Source: Saprospiraceae bacterium
GTDB taxonomy: Bacteria > Bacteroidota > Bacteroidia > Chitinophagales > Saprospiraceae
Length of the DNA: 64,000 bases
NCBI GenBank assembly: GCA_020848995.1
Contig: JADLHA010000028.1
Coordinates: 100,204-164,203 of the forward strand
Direction: 5' to 3'
The position numbers and the translations under genes were made by a program. The notes under the pieces were generated by a model. The model saw only the letters and a program-made list of their open reading frames with translations. It was not told the DNA's origin and did no database searches. Below, piece after piece: positions 1 through 8,509 of this stretch. Numbering within the stretch: the first letter of the stretch is position 1; every line of letters begins with the position of its first letter.

Positions 1-110
1 AATGCACGCTTTGAAGGGGATCGAAATGTTGAGAGGACCTCGACCTCATTCTGAGGGTTAGGGGAGGAGTGCAAACATACTGACCTCACGTCTTTGGCCA
101 GGACCGGCTA
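1..110 (+). ncRNA. Possible 3' part of 6S RNA (ssrS), cut by the window edge
   Basis: No ORF fills this stretch ahead of rny. It contains a short hairpin, CCTCATTCTGAGG at about 45-57, followed by a purine-rich run (GGGTTAGGGGAGGAG). This resembles the hairpin and GGGTTA run in the 3' half of bacterial 6S RNA. From memory, Bacteroidota often carry 6S RNA between zapA and rny, and the position here fits. The 5' half that would pair with this segment lies outside the window, so the closing stem cannot be tested. The alternative is a plain rny leader. Confidence 0.3.
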
Positions 111-122
111 AATTTATGGTTC

Positions 123-1766
123 ATGCAAGATCTATTAGTCGCCATTCTCGGAGGCCTCATGGCCGGTATGGGCATTGGGTATTTCATCGTTTTTTCCATT
201 TTGAAGCGCTCCAACCAGCGCAAGCTCGAAGAGATCAACCGGATCAGTGACCTGGAGATTGAAAAGGCCAGGGTAACTTCACAACGCATGGTTTCAGAAG
301 CAGAAACCAAGGCCGACAAGATCGTAGCCAAGGCCGAGCAGAAAAATGAGACGATCAAACAGCAGAAAATTCAGGAAGCCCGTGAGAACTTCACCAGGCT
401 GAAAGCTGAGTTTGAAAGTTTTAAGACGACGCAATCCGTAGAACTCAAAGAGCGGGAGATGAAGGCAATTTCCCTTGAAAAGGACCTGTCTGCAAAAACC
501 CAGGACCTCGAAAACCGCGAATCCGAAGTGAAGGTTTTGCGCGATAACCTCGACCTCCAAATGAAGATCGTTGCGAAGAAGAAAGAAGAGCTCGAGCAGG
601 CCAACGAAGCCCGCATTGCAGAACTGCAGCAAATTGCCCGGATGAATGAGTCCGATGCGAGGGAGCATTTGCTCAAAGCCGTTCGCGCCAAGTCGACGAC
701 AGAAGCGCTCGCCATTGAGCGCGAAGTGATCGAACAGGCTAAGGCCAATGCAAACAAAGAAGCCAAGAAAATTGTCATCCAGACCATCCAGCGCATGTGC
801 GCGGAATACACAATCGAAAATTCCGTTTCCGTTTTCAACCTCGATAACGACGACATCAAAGGCCAGATCATCGGAAGGGAAGGCCGTAACATCCGGGCCC
901 TGGAAGCGGCGACGGGTGCGGAAATCGTCGTAGACGACACGCCGGAAGCCATCGTCATTTCGAGTTTCGACCCCATTCGTCGCGAAGTGGCGCGGCTGGC
1001 TCTGAAACGCCTGGTTGCCGACGGGCGCATCCACCCGGCCAGAATTGAAGAAGTCGTCGCTAAAGTCAAAAAACAACTCGACGAACAGATCGTCGAAATT
1101 GGCGAGCGAACCATCGTGGACCTCGACATCCACGGCCTGGATCCCTACCTGGTGAAAATGGTGGGCAGAATGCGCTTCCGCTCGTCGTACGGACAGAACC
1201 TGCTGAAACACTCGATTGAGACCGCTAACCTCTGCGCGGTGATGTCGGCTGAACTGGGACTGAACCCCAAGCAGATCAAGCTGGCCAAACGCGCCGGACT
1301 GCTGCACGACATTGGCAAGGTGGCCGAAGAGGAATCCGAATTGTCCCACGCCTTATTCGGAATGAAACTGTGCGAGAAGTACAACGAGAATCCAGCCATC
1401 ATCAACGCGGTGGGCGCCCACCACGACGAAATAGAAATGAACAACATCATTTCACCGATCATCCAGGCCTGCGACGCCATTTCGGGAGCACGCCCCGGCG
1501 CAAGGCGCGAAATCCTGGAGAGCTATCTCAAACGGATCAATGAACTCGAGGAGCTGGCTATGGCTTACGAAGGCGTTTCCAAAGCATACGCCCTACAGGC
1601 TGGACGCGAACTCCGCGTCATCGTCGAAAGCGAAAAAGTGACCGACCAATATGCGGATGACCTGGCATTTATGATCTCTCAGAAGATCCAGGAAGAAATG
1701 CAGTACCCGGGTCAGGTCAAAGTAACCGTAATCCGCGAAAAACGGGCTACTGCCTTCGCCCGCTAA
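123..1766 (+). CDS. rny: Ribonuclease Y
   Basis: Membrane-anchored endoribonuclease that initiates mRNA decay. The 547-residue protein has the full family order. There is an N-terminal membrane segment (about residues 4-26) and a long charged coiled coil (about 30-200). A KH RNA-binding domain follows (about 245-310, with GREGRNIR). The HD phosphohydrolase domain is at about 365-465, with the metal-binding HDIGK at 395-399 and a second histidine pair in AVGAHHDE. Length is close to the usual ~520 residues. The ATG at 123 puts the membrane segment at the very N-terminus, as expected. The gene stands alone; its stop codon overlaps an AACGTT-centred palindrome. Confidence 0.97.
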   Translation: MQDLLVAILGGLMAGMGIGYFIVFSILKRSNQRKLEEINRISDLEIEKARVTSQRMVSEAETKADKIVAKAEQKNETIKQQKIQEARENFTRLKAEFESFKTTQSVELKEREMKAISLEKDLSAKTQDLENRESEVKVLRDNLDLQMKIVAKKKEELEQANEARIAELQQIARMNESDAREHLLKAVRAKSTTEALAIEREVIEQAKANANKEAKKIVIQTIQRMCAEYTIENSVSVFNLDNDDIKGQIIGREGRNIRALEAATGAEIVVDDTPEAIVISSFDPIRREVARLALKRLVADGRIHPARIEEVVAKVKKQLDEQIVEIGERTIVDLDIHGLDPYLVKMVGRMRFRSSYGQNLLKHSIETANLCAVMSAELGLNPKQIKLAKRAGLLHDIGKVAEEESELSHALFGMKLCEKYNENPAIINAVGAHHDEIEMNNIISPIIQACDAISGARPGARREILESYLKRINELEELAMAYEGVSKAYALQAGRELRVIVESEKVTDQYADDLAFMISQKIQEEMQYPGQVKVTVIREKRATAFAR

Positions 1767-1790
1767 CAAACGTTTGTTTGTTTGTTTTTT
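1765..1790 (+). repeat. AACAAACGTTTGTT palindrome with T-rich tail after rny
   Basis: A perfect 14-bp palindrome (1765-1778) begins within the rny stop codon and is followed by a T-rich tail. As RNA it could form a 5-bp stem with a 4-nt loop and act as a weak terminator. It belongs to the AACN-AACGTT-NGTT class seen elsewhere in the window. Confidence 0.6.
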
Positions 1791-1898
1791 TTTATCCGGG
1801 TTCGTTTTTGAAATGGAGGCTGGAATATGTCAGCCTAACGCTAACATACGCAGCTTAGGTGGAGCCTCAATGTGTTACCGGAATACTGATAAAATAAC

Positions 1899-1914
1899 TA
1901 ACTAACGTTAGTTA
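1899..1914. repeat. AACTAACGTTAGTT palindrome
   Basis: A 16-bp perfect palindrome (TAACTAACGTTAGTTA) between the convergent ends of rny and the GH97 gene. It has the same AAC(N)AACGTT(N)GTT design as the other copies. No promoter or gene start is nearby, so a classical operator role is not obvious. Confidence 0.6.
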
Positions 1915-1972
1915 ATCCTTTCAATGAGATGTACTGTGCAGGAAGTGAAAGGATCTTCAGAACAAGGTGAAT

Positions 1973-4087
1973 TCATTCTGCAGCCCTTAAACTGATGGCA
2001 CAACCCCCACCTGGTGCAAGGCGGATGTTGAGTGCGTCGCGGGCATCAACCCTCTGCTCGGTGATCTTGTAGGCCATTGGCCGGGTTTGCCAGTGGGCAT
2101 CGGGCGCATCTGCATAGATCCGTGCGACGTATTTCCGGCCGGGCTCGAGAAAGTCGAGACGGAGGGTAACCTTTCTGGCCAGTTCATCGGTGATCATCCC
2201 CACGTACCAATCTGCCGAATCCTTTTGCCTTCGGGCCGTGAAGACATAATCGCCTGGAACGGCATCCACGACCACCGTGCTGTCCCAGTCCGTGGGCACT
2301 TCGCGGATAAACTGAAAGGGCCCGGGGTGGCGCTCGTAATCTTCCACATTTCCGGCAGCCATTTGCAGTGGACTGTAAAGGGTCACGTACAAAGCAAGCT
2401 GCTTGCAAAGCGTGGTGTGTACGCGCCGCAAGGCAAAGGAGTCACCCGCAGCGGCGTGGGTTGGAAAAATGCCGGGCGTATAATCCATTGGACCACCCAG
2501 TAGCCTGGTGAAAGGCAGGATGGTTTCATGTTCGGGAGGATTGCCTGCACTCCAGGCGTTGAACTCGTTGCCACGGGCAGCTTCGCTGGAAAACCAGTTG
2601 GGATAGGTTCGATGCAGTCCTGTCGGACGCACGGACTCGTGGGAAACCAGGAAAAATTTGCGACGCGCCGTCTGCTGAGCCTGGTACAGGAAATGGTTGA
2701 CCATCCACTGTCCGTCGTGGTGCTCCCCACGTGGCACAAGGCGTCCCACATAACCCGTTTTAACCCCCTTGTAGCCCAGGTTTTCCATCAGATCGAGTGC
2801 AGCCGGCAACTGCCGTTCATAATCCGTTACCGCACCGTAGGTCTCGTGGTGCATCATGAGCCCGACGCCACGTTCTTGGGCGTATTGGCTGATGCGTGGC
2901 AGGTCAATGTCGGGATAGGCCTCGGTAAAACTAAATTTGCGTTCGCTCCAGCCGCCATCGCCGTGTTCCCATCCTCGGTTCCATCCTTCCGCCAACAGGT
3001 AAGTAAACCCATTTGCAGCGGCAAAGTCAATCAGGCGTTGCATAGATCCGGTCGTCGCGCCGTGGGGTAAGGACAGGGAATCACCTTCATCCCGGGGACC
3101 TGCCCAGGAACGGGTGCCGAGGTGCATCTCCCACCAGATCCCCATATACTTTCCCGGTTTGAGCCAACTGAAGTCGCCCTCTGCCGGATCCTCGTTGAGG
3201 TGAAGGATGATGCGATTGGTCAGCAATTCGGGAGCTCGCCTCGCGATCAGCAACACGCGCCAGGGCGTGCGGTCGCCAAGCCTCAAATACGCCTTATTGC
3301 CCACGGCATCGGGAACGAGGTGGGCGGCCAGGATGAGCTCCCCGCGGTCTATGTCGAGCTGCATGGCGGGGTAGTTAACCAGCGCCGCCTCGTGAATGCT
3401 TAGCCATAGGCCATCGGCAGTGCGCATCGTCAAAGGGGTCTGTACCGTGGAGTCGCTGATCTGACTTCGAAACCCGATGCCGTGGGGCCAGAGCTCCTGC
3501 GACGCATGAACCTGGCTCAGGGGTGTCCGGGCGTATGCATACTCGTTGGTGTCGTAGTCCCCCGGAATCCAGAAAGCCTCGTGGTCTCCGGCCAACGGAA
3601 AACTGGTCAGCTCTTCGGCTACAATAAAGGCCTCCTGTCGCCCGGATGAGGGAAAATGGTAGCGAAAGCCAACGCCGTCATTGAATACCATGCATTCGAG
3701 GTCGAGCCGTTTTCCGGAGGCCGTTTGCTCAAAATGCACGACCATCCTGCTGCAGCGCTTCCGGAGTTGGCGTTCCTCCCCCCATTGGGGTTCCCAGCGC
3801 TCATCCACTGACGAAGTATCGATGCTCAGCCAGCGGAAGCCCTTTTCGAGTGGACCCTGTCCAACGAGGTTAAAACCCATTTTTCCCTGCTTGATCAAGC
3901 TCTTCTTGTCGGCATAAACGGAATAGCGGATCTCCCCATCGGCGGTGAGCTGGATGTTGAATTGAACGGAGAGATCCGGAGAAAAAAGGTTGAAAAACCG
4001 GCTTGCACACACCGGTTCGAGCGCACAAAAGACCCAAAATACGCACAGCAGACTCATGCGAAAGGTAAAAGCAGGAATGAGCATCAT
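1973..4087 (-). CDS. Glycoside hydrolase family 97 alpha-glucosidase (SusB-like)
   Basis: Periplasmic or outer-surface alpha-glucosidase of family GH97. A signal peptide (ending VCA) is followed by the beta-sandwich N-domain, a TIM barrel (about 290-590) and a C-terminal domain. SusB landmarks are visible: WWEMHLG, AEGWNRGWE, HHETYG, HESVRPTG (Glu at about 482) and the glutamate of GNEFNAW. Where retaining GH97 galactosidases carry a nucleophilic aspartate (GVKVDF-like), this protein has GVKTGYVG. That fits the inverting, SusB-type mechanism using glutamates as base and acid. The start could also be the Met at 4057; both give a signal peptide. No SusC/SusD genes are next to it. Confidence 0.93.
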   Translation of the reverse strand: MMLIPAFTFRMSLLCVFWVFCALEPVCASRFFNLFSPDLSVQFNIQLTADGEIRYSVYADKKSLIKQGKMGFNLVGQGPLEKGFRWLSIDTSSVDERWEPQWGEERQLRKRCSRMVVHFEQTASGKRLDLECMVFNDGVGFRYHFPSSGRQEAFIVAEELTSFPLAGDHEAFWIPGDYDTNEYAYARTPLSQVHASQELWPHGIGFRSQISDSTVQTPLTMRTADGLWLSIHEAALVNYPAMQLDIDRGELILAAHLVPDAVGNKAYLRLGDRTPWRVLLIARRAPELLTNRIILHLNEDPAEGDFSWLKPGKYMGIWWEMHLGTRSWAGPRDEGDSLSLPHGATTGSMQRLIDFAAANGFTYLLAEGWNRGWEHGDGGWSERKFSFTEAYPDIDLPRISQYAQERGVGLMMHHETYGAVTDYERQLPAALDLMENLGYKGVKTGYVGRLVPRGEHHDGQWMVNHFLYQAQQTARRKFFLVSHESVRPTGLHRTYPNWFSSEAARGNEFNAWSAGNPPEHETILPFTRLLGGPMDYTPGIFPTHAAAGDSFALRRVHTTLCKQLALYVTLYSPLQMAAGNVEDYERHPGPFQFIREVPTDWDSTVVVDAVPGDYVFTARRQKDSADWYVGMITDELARKVTLRLDFLEPGRKYVARIYADAPDAHWQTRPMAYKITEQRVDARDALNIRLAPGGGCAISLRAAE

Positions 4088-4092
4088 GGAGG

Positions 4093-4100
4093 CAAAATTA
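4093..4100 (-). promoter_or_regulatory. Possible -7 element for the GH97 gene
   Basis: The minus strand reads TAATTTTG, matching the Bacteroidota -7 consensus TAnnTTTG. No clear -33 TTTG was found at the right distance. Transcription would begin close to 4087, which slightly favours the downstream start at 4057. Confidence 0.35.
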
Positions 4101-4256
4101 GACAGGAATCATTGCATAAATGGGAAGTTGGCCTTCAGCAAAGCTTCCGGACGGAACCCCTCAGAACAATGAACCAATGCGCTGACCCTGCGTTCCCTAA
4201 ACACTGGGCCGCCTGCAACGGAGCGTCCGGCGTGCGAAATCGAATTGCTTCAACCC

Positions 4257-4790
4257 ATGAAACTTTCTGACTTGTGGATAGGGGATCGCCTGTACAGCAA
4301 CGCGCTGAAAGAGATCGTTCTGTTCGACGGCGAAGCGGAGGAGGGATTGGCCCGCGTTATCCATCGCGGGGTCAAACATCATTTGCCGGTCGAGGACCTC
4401 TCTCCGGCTGGCGAAGAGGAATCATTGATCAACGAGGGGAAAGCTGAGGAGCATATCGCACTCCCTCCGCGCAAACGCCATGCACAAACGACCATAGACC
4501 TGCATTATGACCAGGGCCTTAACGCATCAGAGGCAGCAGGCCCGGTACTCAACATCCTTCAGCACCAAATGGAACGCTGCAGGGCATTTATGAATGCTGC
4601 CGTTGAACACCGCATGACCAGACTGGTGATCATCCATGGAAAGGGCGATCAGGGCGTCTTGCGAAAAGCGGTGCGCTCTTTGCTGGAAACATACCCGGAA
4701 GTAACCGGGCAACGGCCTTCGCCGGATGAAGGATCCATCGAAGTCTTGCTGACCTTCCCCAACTCCCCACAAAAACGCTCAATGGGATGA
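4257..4790 (+). CDS. Smr-domain protein
   Basis: Small protein with a C-terminal Smr (MutS2-like) domain, a fold that binds and often cuts nucleic acids. The hallmark IDLH motif is at about residue 79 and HGKGDQG at about 125. The N-terminal ~75 residues are an acidic segment without a recognised domain. Bacteroidota often have such stand-alone Smr proteins of about 180-350 residues, sometimes labelled DUF2027. The ATG at 4257 was chosen; a TTG at 4245 is in frame but less likely. The stop codon overlaps the ATG of the next gene (ATGA), so the two are probably translated together. Its role here is not known. Confidence 0.85.
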   Translation: MKLSDLWIGDRLYSNALKEIVLFDGEAEEGLARVIHRGVKHHLPVEDLSPAGEEESLINEGKAEEHIALPPRKRHAQTTIDLHYDQGLNASEAAGPVLNILQHQMERCRAFMNAAVEHRMTRLVIIHGKGDQGVLRKAVRSLLETYPEVTGQRPSPDEGSIEVLLTFPNSPQKRSMG

Positions 4791-5725
4791 AAACATCGAT
4801 AAAGATTCTGGGTCCACTCCTTTGTGCCGCTTTGTGGGCATTCACGGGATGCAAACAAAAAGATGCAACCCTGAGCACGCCGACCATGGGAGAAGTTGTC
4901 ATCGGTTGCGACGTGCAGTTGCGTCACCTGATGCAACAACAGGAGGAAATCTTCGAACAGCGCTATAAGTATGCCAAGGTCCATCTGAAATTTTTGACGG
5001 AGCGCGATCTTCTGCAACAATGGCTTTCGGACAGCTTTCGCACGGTGATTATGGGAAGGGAGCTGAGTCCGGAAGAAACGCAGTACTTCCAGCAGCAGCG
5101 CCAGGTATCCCCCCGTCAATTTCCATTTGCACAGGGCGCCATCGCCTTGCTCACCCATCCATCCAATCCGGACAGCTCCCTGACCTACGAGGAACTGCTA
5201 GCGCTTTGCCGCGGAGCCCAGCCCGGACCTGAGGGTTTTTCGGGGGTGGTGTTGGAGGATGCCGCCTCCGGTATATCGCATTACGTCCTGAAACTGCTCG
5301 GACAATCTTCGTTCTCAGGCCCCGTTTATGCCCTGGCGGACAAAGCAGAAATTTTTGAATACCTCAAAAAGAACCCGGGAGCGCTGGCTTTAGTCGACTG
5401 GGCGGAATTCAGCGATTCGGACGACCTCCAGCGCCAAAGGCAGCTGCGGGAACTCACACGGGTTGGAATCACCCGGCCTGCAGATTCCACCCAATATGGA
5501 TACCTTTTCCCCGACCAGTATTCCTTGCAAGACAGCCGTTACCCGCTTCAACGCACCTGGCAATTCGCCAGCTCTTCAGGGCGTTCAGACCTCGGTCTTG
5601 GATTTGCGTCCTTTGTCACTGGCGAGATCGGCCAGCGCATCATCCTCAAGGCTGGCCTCCTCCCTTTGTTTCAGACCGAGCGATGGATTGAGTTTGTACC
5701 AGGCGATTTTAGAGTCGTACAATAA
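4787..5725 (+). CDS. PstS-like substrate-binding lipoprotein
   Basis: A lipoprotein (signal peptide ending FTGC, Cys about 22) with a periplasmic phosphate-binding-protein-like fold. Recognisable features are the early GEVVIGCD strand, the ERDLL..W region and a QGAIALLTHPSNPDSSLTY stretch, which matches the PstS-family pattern of 'ava..n..np...lt..ql'. No pstC/A/B genes follow. In many Bacteroidota a protein like this sits beside exbB/exbD/tonB genes and a TPR protein. Here only the TPR neighbour is present. Phosphate binding is uncertain, because the serine-rich phosphate loop is not obvious. It overlaps the Smr gene by 4 bases. Confidence 0.75.
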   Translation: MKTSIKILGPLLCAALWAFTGCKQKDATLSTPTMGEVVIGCDVQLRHLMQQQEEIFEQRYKYAKVHLKFLTERDLLQQWLSDSFRTVIMGRELSPEETQYFQQQRQVSPRQFPFAQGAIALLTHPSNPDSSLTYEELLALCRGAQPGPEGFSGVVLEDAASGISHYVLKLLGQSSFSGPVYALADKAEIFEYLKKNPGALALVDWAEFSDSDDLQRQRQLRELTRVGITRPADSTQYGYLFPDQYSLQDSRYPLQRTWQFASSSGRSDLGLGFASFVTGEIGQRIILKAGLLPLFQTERWIEFVPGDFRVVQ

Positions 5726-5920
5726 TTTTTAAATTAATCTATATCAGATATTTATATATTATATTATTATTTAATGCTTCTTTTGCTGGGTTCTTCAAAA
5801 AAATTAAACACAATTTTAACTAAAGAAATCTAACGCATTGGTGCCTAAACTTGTCAAAAGGGAAAATGAACAAATGATGAAGACTGGTTTTTATGAAATA
5901 TCATCTCGCGCCAAAAGCAT

Positions 5921-5928
5921 TAATTTTG
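5921..5928 (+). promoter_or_regulatory. Possible -7 element for the TPR gene
   Basis: TAATTTTG matches TAnnTTTG and lies 30 bases before the ATG at 5958. It supports 5958 as the start over the upstream in-frame codons at 5838 and 5874. No good -33 element was seen. Confidence 0.4.
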
Positions 5929-5957
5929 GCCGCATTTTCGAAGAAAAATCGACCAGC

Positions 5958-7568
5958 ATGAAAGTTCTGTTGACCTCTGTTTTGACTCTGGGGGCCTTTT
6001 TGATCGCGTTGCGCGCGCAAACGACCGAAGAGGGCTTGCGACACCTCGAAAACGAGAATTTTAAATCGGCTTTGGGCGTATTTGACCAGTTGATCGCCAT
6101 GCAACCCAAGAACCATCTCCACCATTACAACAAGGGGGAGGTGCTCTTTGCCATGGAGGATTACCAGGCATCTGCGGCTGCCTACCGCAAAGGTCTGGAA
6201 GTGAGTTCAAAGTGCGATGAATGCCGGATAGGACTGGCAAAGATCGAGTTGGTGAAGGGGCAGCGAGATGAGGCCAACGATTTCATCGAATCGGCCCTGA
6301 AGGGCAATTCCAAAAGGGCGGGCATCCATGCACTCGCCGGCAGGGCCTACCTCTACGCCAGCACTCCGATGGTGGAACAGGCTTTGCCGCTTTTGGAGAA
6401 GGCCCGTGACCTCGACCCAAAACAAGCAAAGCACTGGATCTACCTGGGCGACGCCTATTATCAGAAAAAGGAATTGGGGCAGGCCATGACCGCCTATGAG
6501 ACCGCAGTTGAAAAGGATAAAAGCGATCCGGAAACCTACGTCAAAATGTCCAGGATCTGGGCGGAAGGAAAGAATCTGGACCTGGCGATCCAACAGCTGG
6601 AGACGGCCATTGAGATCAGCCCGGGATATGCTTTGGCGTATAAAGAGCTCTACGAGATGTTTATTCGTGCTCGCAAATTCGACAAGGTCGTTCCCGTACT
6701 GGAGAAATACGTGTCCCTTGCCGGAACGGACGTGGATGCCCGCGTGCGCCTGGTGAAATTTCTGAGCTACCAGGCCAAGGATTACCAGCGCGCCATCCTT
6801 GAAGGAAACAAAATTTTGGAAACCTATCCGGACCAATACACCATCCATCGATGGCTCGCATGGTCTTTTTATGAAACCGGTGAGTTTAACAATTCGCTGC
6901 AGTCGAGTTACCGCCTGCTTGACGCAGTGCGTCAGGGCGATACGGCTACGATGAAACTTTATCCAAGCGACTACGAGTATGCCGGGAAAGCTGCCATCAA
7001 GCTTAAACTCAAGGACACAGCAGATGCTTTTTTTGAACAGGTCATCGCTTTACAGCCGGAACGCCTGCAGGAAATTGCCGGCCAATTGGCCAAATCCTAT
7101 TACGACGTCAAATTGTACGAAAACGCCGTGGCCTGGTACCTGCGAAAAAACGAAATCACAACGCTCACCATTAACGAACTGCTCTACCTGGGACTCTCCC
7201 AAAAACTGCTCCGCGACTACAGTGGCGCAGACACCACCTTTGGAACGATCCTGGCCAAATCGCCGGCATACGAATACGGTTGGTTGCAGCGCGCCGACAT
7301 CAACCATAAGATGGATACGGCTGAAACAAAAGCGTTTTTAGCAAAGCCTTACTACGACAAATACATCGAGCTGGCTTCTGCCGCGCCGGAGAAGAATAAG
7401 GTCGGCCTCATCGAAGCCTATCTCTACATGCTCGTTTACAGTGCCCAGGCGGGCGAGTACGATACAGCCAGGTCTTATTGTGACCTCGTTCTGAACCTGG
7501 ATGCAAATGAATCCCGCGCACTCGAATACGCCAAGATCCTAAACGGCAACAAGTCGAAAGGACGATAG
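5958..7568 (+). CDS. Secreted tetratricopeptide-repeat protein
   Basis: A 536-residue protein with a signal peptide (MKVLLTSVL, cleavage after ALRAQ) and tandem TPR helices almost to the end. Typical repeats are visible: YNKGEVLFAMEDYQASAAAYRKGLE, AGRAYLYAS, WIYLGDAYYQKKELGQAMTAYETA and YVKMSRIWAEGKNLDLAIQQLETAIEI (each shortened here to its core). TPR arrays bind other proteins; no enzyme domain is visible. It follows the PstS-like gene after an AT-rich gap, the same pair order seen in Bacteroidota TonB-system operons. The open frame extends upstream to 5838, but the signal peptide and promoter position favour 5958. Confidence 0.85.
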   Translation: MKVLLTSVLTLGAFLIALRAQTTEEGLRHLENENFKSALGVFDQLIAMQPKNHLHHYNKGEVLFAMEDYQASAAAYRKGLEVSSKCDECRIGLAKIELVKGQRDEANDFIESALKGNSKRAGIHALAGRAYLYASTPMVEQALPLLEKARDLDPKQAKHWIYLGDAYYQKKELGQAMTAYETAVEKDKSDPETYVKMSRIWAEGKNLDLAIQQLETAIEISPGYALAYKELYEMFIRARKFDKVVPVLEKYVSLAGTDVDARVRLVKFLSYQAKDYQRAILEGNKILETYPDQYTIHRWLAWSFYETGEFNNSLQSSYRLLDAVRQGDTATMKLYPSDYEYAGKAAIKLKLKDTADAFFEQVIALQPERLQEIAGQLAKSYYDVKLYENAVAWYLRKNEITTLTINELLYLGLSQKLLRDYSGADTTFGTILAKSPAYEYGWLQRADINHKMDTAETKAFLAKPYYDKYIELASAAPEKNKVGLIEAYLYMLVYSAQAGEYDTARSYCDLVLNLDANESRALEYAKILNGNKSKGR

Positions 7569-7978
7569 ATCCTCACGGAGGAAATTGTGCTCATCTAATC
7601 CTCGGGATGCGATTTCTGCAAGATTGTTGGCAGCTCCACGGATCGGTGTGTCAACCACCGAAAAACGAAAGGGGACCGCGGTGAAGGAAGCTATGTGGAG
7701 CAACAACTGACTGAACCTAAACGAAGGATTGTGCAACTCTAAATTCATTTCGTGCTTAAGCCTGTGTGGGCTGGATGGCGCAATAGTGGGTTATTCGAGG
7801 TACCCGTTACTCTTGACAAACTTTGACTAACGGCAAAAACTGAAAACAACTGTGATTCAGGAAATTCAAGGGAAATGGGACATAACGGCCAGTATACGCG
7901 ATGCGAGGGGCGTTAGCTGAAGTGTCGTCTTATACATGGTTATGGGAGGTTTAATTCGAAGTCAAGTTATGAAAGTTG
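7569..7978. other. Gene-free stretch with two imperfect inverted repeats
   Basis: About 410 bases without a convincing gene. Two inverted repeats are visible: CCGTTA (7804-7809) with TAACGG (7828-7833), and TAACG (7883-7887) with CGTTA (7911-7915) around a roughly 24-base spacer. The second pair has the look of a recombination or dispersed-repeat end next to the AT-rich HicBA pair. Its ends do not fit the integron GTTRRRY rule exactly. Confidence 0.4.
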
Positions 7979-8161
7979 TTATTGTCTTATGATTGAATGC
8001 AACGTTCCAATTTTTATTTCCTTATGCATTGGAACAGGAACCGTGATCGTAGAGTTTGGTATTACTTTTTGCATTATTTGATGACTTCCTTTTTGTATTA
8101 CTTTAACAAATCCATGTTTTGACAAAATTAAGCAAATCTCTTTTCCAGAAAGATGCTTCAT
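7979..8161 (-). CDS. hicA: HicA-family toxin (mRNA interferase), short form
   Basis: A 60-residue HicA-like protein, a small RNase with a double-stranded-RNA-binding fold that cuts mRNA. Family features are the LSGKEI start, KHGF, KGSHQIM with the catalytic histidine, TVPVPMHKEIKIGTLHSIIRQ (shortened to its core). It ends right after SIIRQ, so it lacks the last ~10-15 residues that many HicA proteins have, which may or may not matter. It starts 4 bases after the stop of the HicB-like gene, giving antitoxin-first order. Base composition is much more AT-rich than the neighbours, which suggests transfer. Confidence 0.85.
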   Translation of the reverse strand: MKHLSGKEICLILSKHGFVKVIQKGSHQIMQKVIPNSTITVPVPMHKEIKIGTLHSIIRQ

Positions 8162-8165
8162 TTTG

Positions 8166-8390
8166 TTAAACGTTAACTGTAACCCTAGAAATTTGTATTT
8201 CGTTATTCAATCTTCTACTTATTTCACTTTCAGATGCAGTTTCATAAAACAATTCTATCGCTTCTATCAAGTTTGATTTTGCTTCTTCAGCATTATCCCC
8301 TTGGCTGGCAATATCAAGTTCTGGGCAAAGAGAAATAAACATTTTATCCTCCTTTTCTATCACAGCGGTTAATTCTATTTTTCTGTTCAT
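8166..8390 (-). CDS. hicB: HicB-family antitoxin
   Basis: A 74-residue protein with the HicB partial-RNase-H fold. Typical features are the first strand (ELTAVIEKEDKMFISLCPELD, here spanning about residues 6-26), the SQGDNAEEA turn and the helix SNLIEAIELFYE. No C-terminal helix-turn-helix or ribbon-helix-helix domain is present, so autoregulation by this protein alone is doubtful. Its expected role is to bind and block the HicA-like protein encoded just downstream. The AT-rich codon use matches hicA and differs from both flanks. Confidence 0.85.
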   Translation of the reverse strand: MNRKIELTAVIEKEDKMFISLCPELDIASQGDNAEEAKSNLIEAIELFYETASESEISRRLNNEIQISRVTVNV

Positions 8391-8394
8391 TCTT

Positions 8395-8402
8395 CAAATA
8401 TA
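8395..8402 (-). promoter_or_regulatory. Possible -7 element for hicBA
   Basis: The minus strand reads TATATTTG (TAnnTTTG) only 4 bases before the hicB ATG. The transcript would be leaderless or nearly so. No -33 TTTG was found. Confidence 0.35.
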
Positions 8403-8509
8403 ATGCTTTTTTAAATCTACCATAACTAGGCGCTATCTGTAGGCGCATTGGATCGCGTGAATCCGGAAAATGCTCTCCGGCCCTTGAGAACAATGACGAC
8501 TCTGGCTGA

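Noticed and set aside
294..1349. A 351-residue open frame opposite rny
   Set aside because: It is the antisense shadow of a well-identified RNase Y gene, has no recognisable domain and no start signal, and its composition mirrors the coding strand.
7881..7919. Possible integron attC site beside the HicBA pair
   Set aside because: TAACG/CGTTA pairing is present, but the flanking bases do not fit the RYYYAAC and GTTRRRY core sites, and no integrase or second attC is visible.
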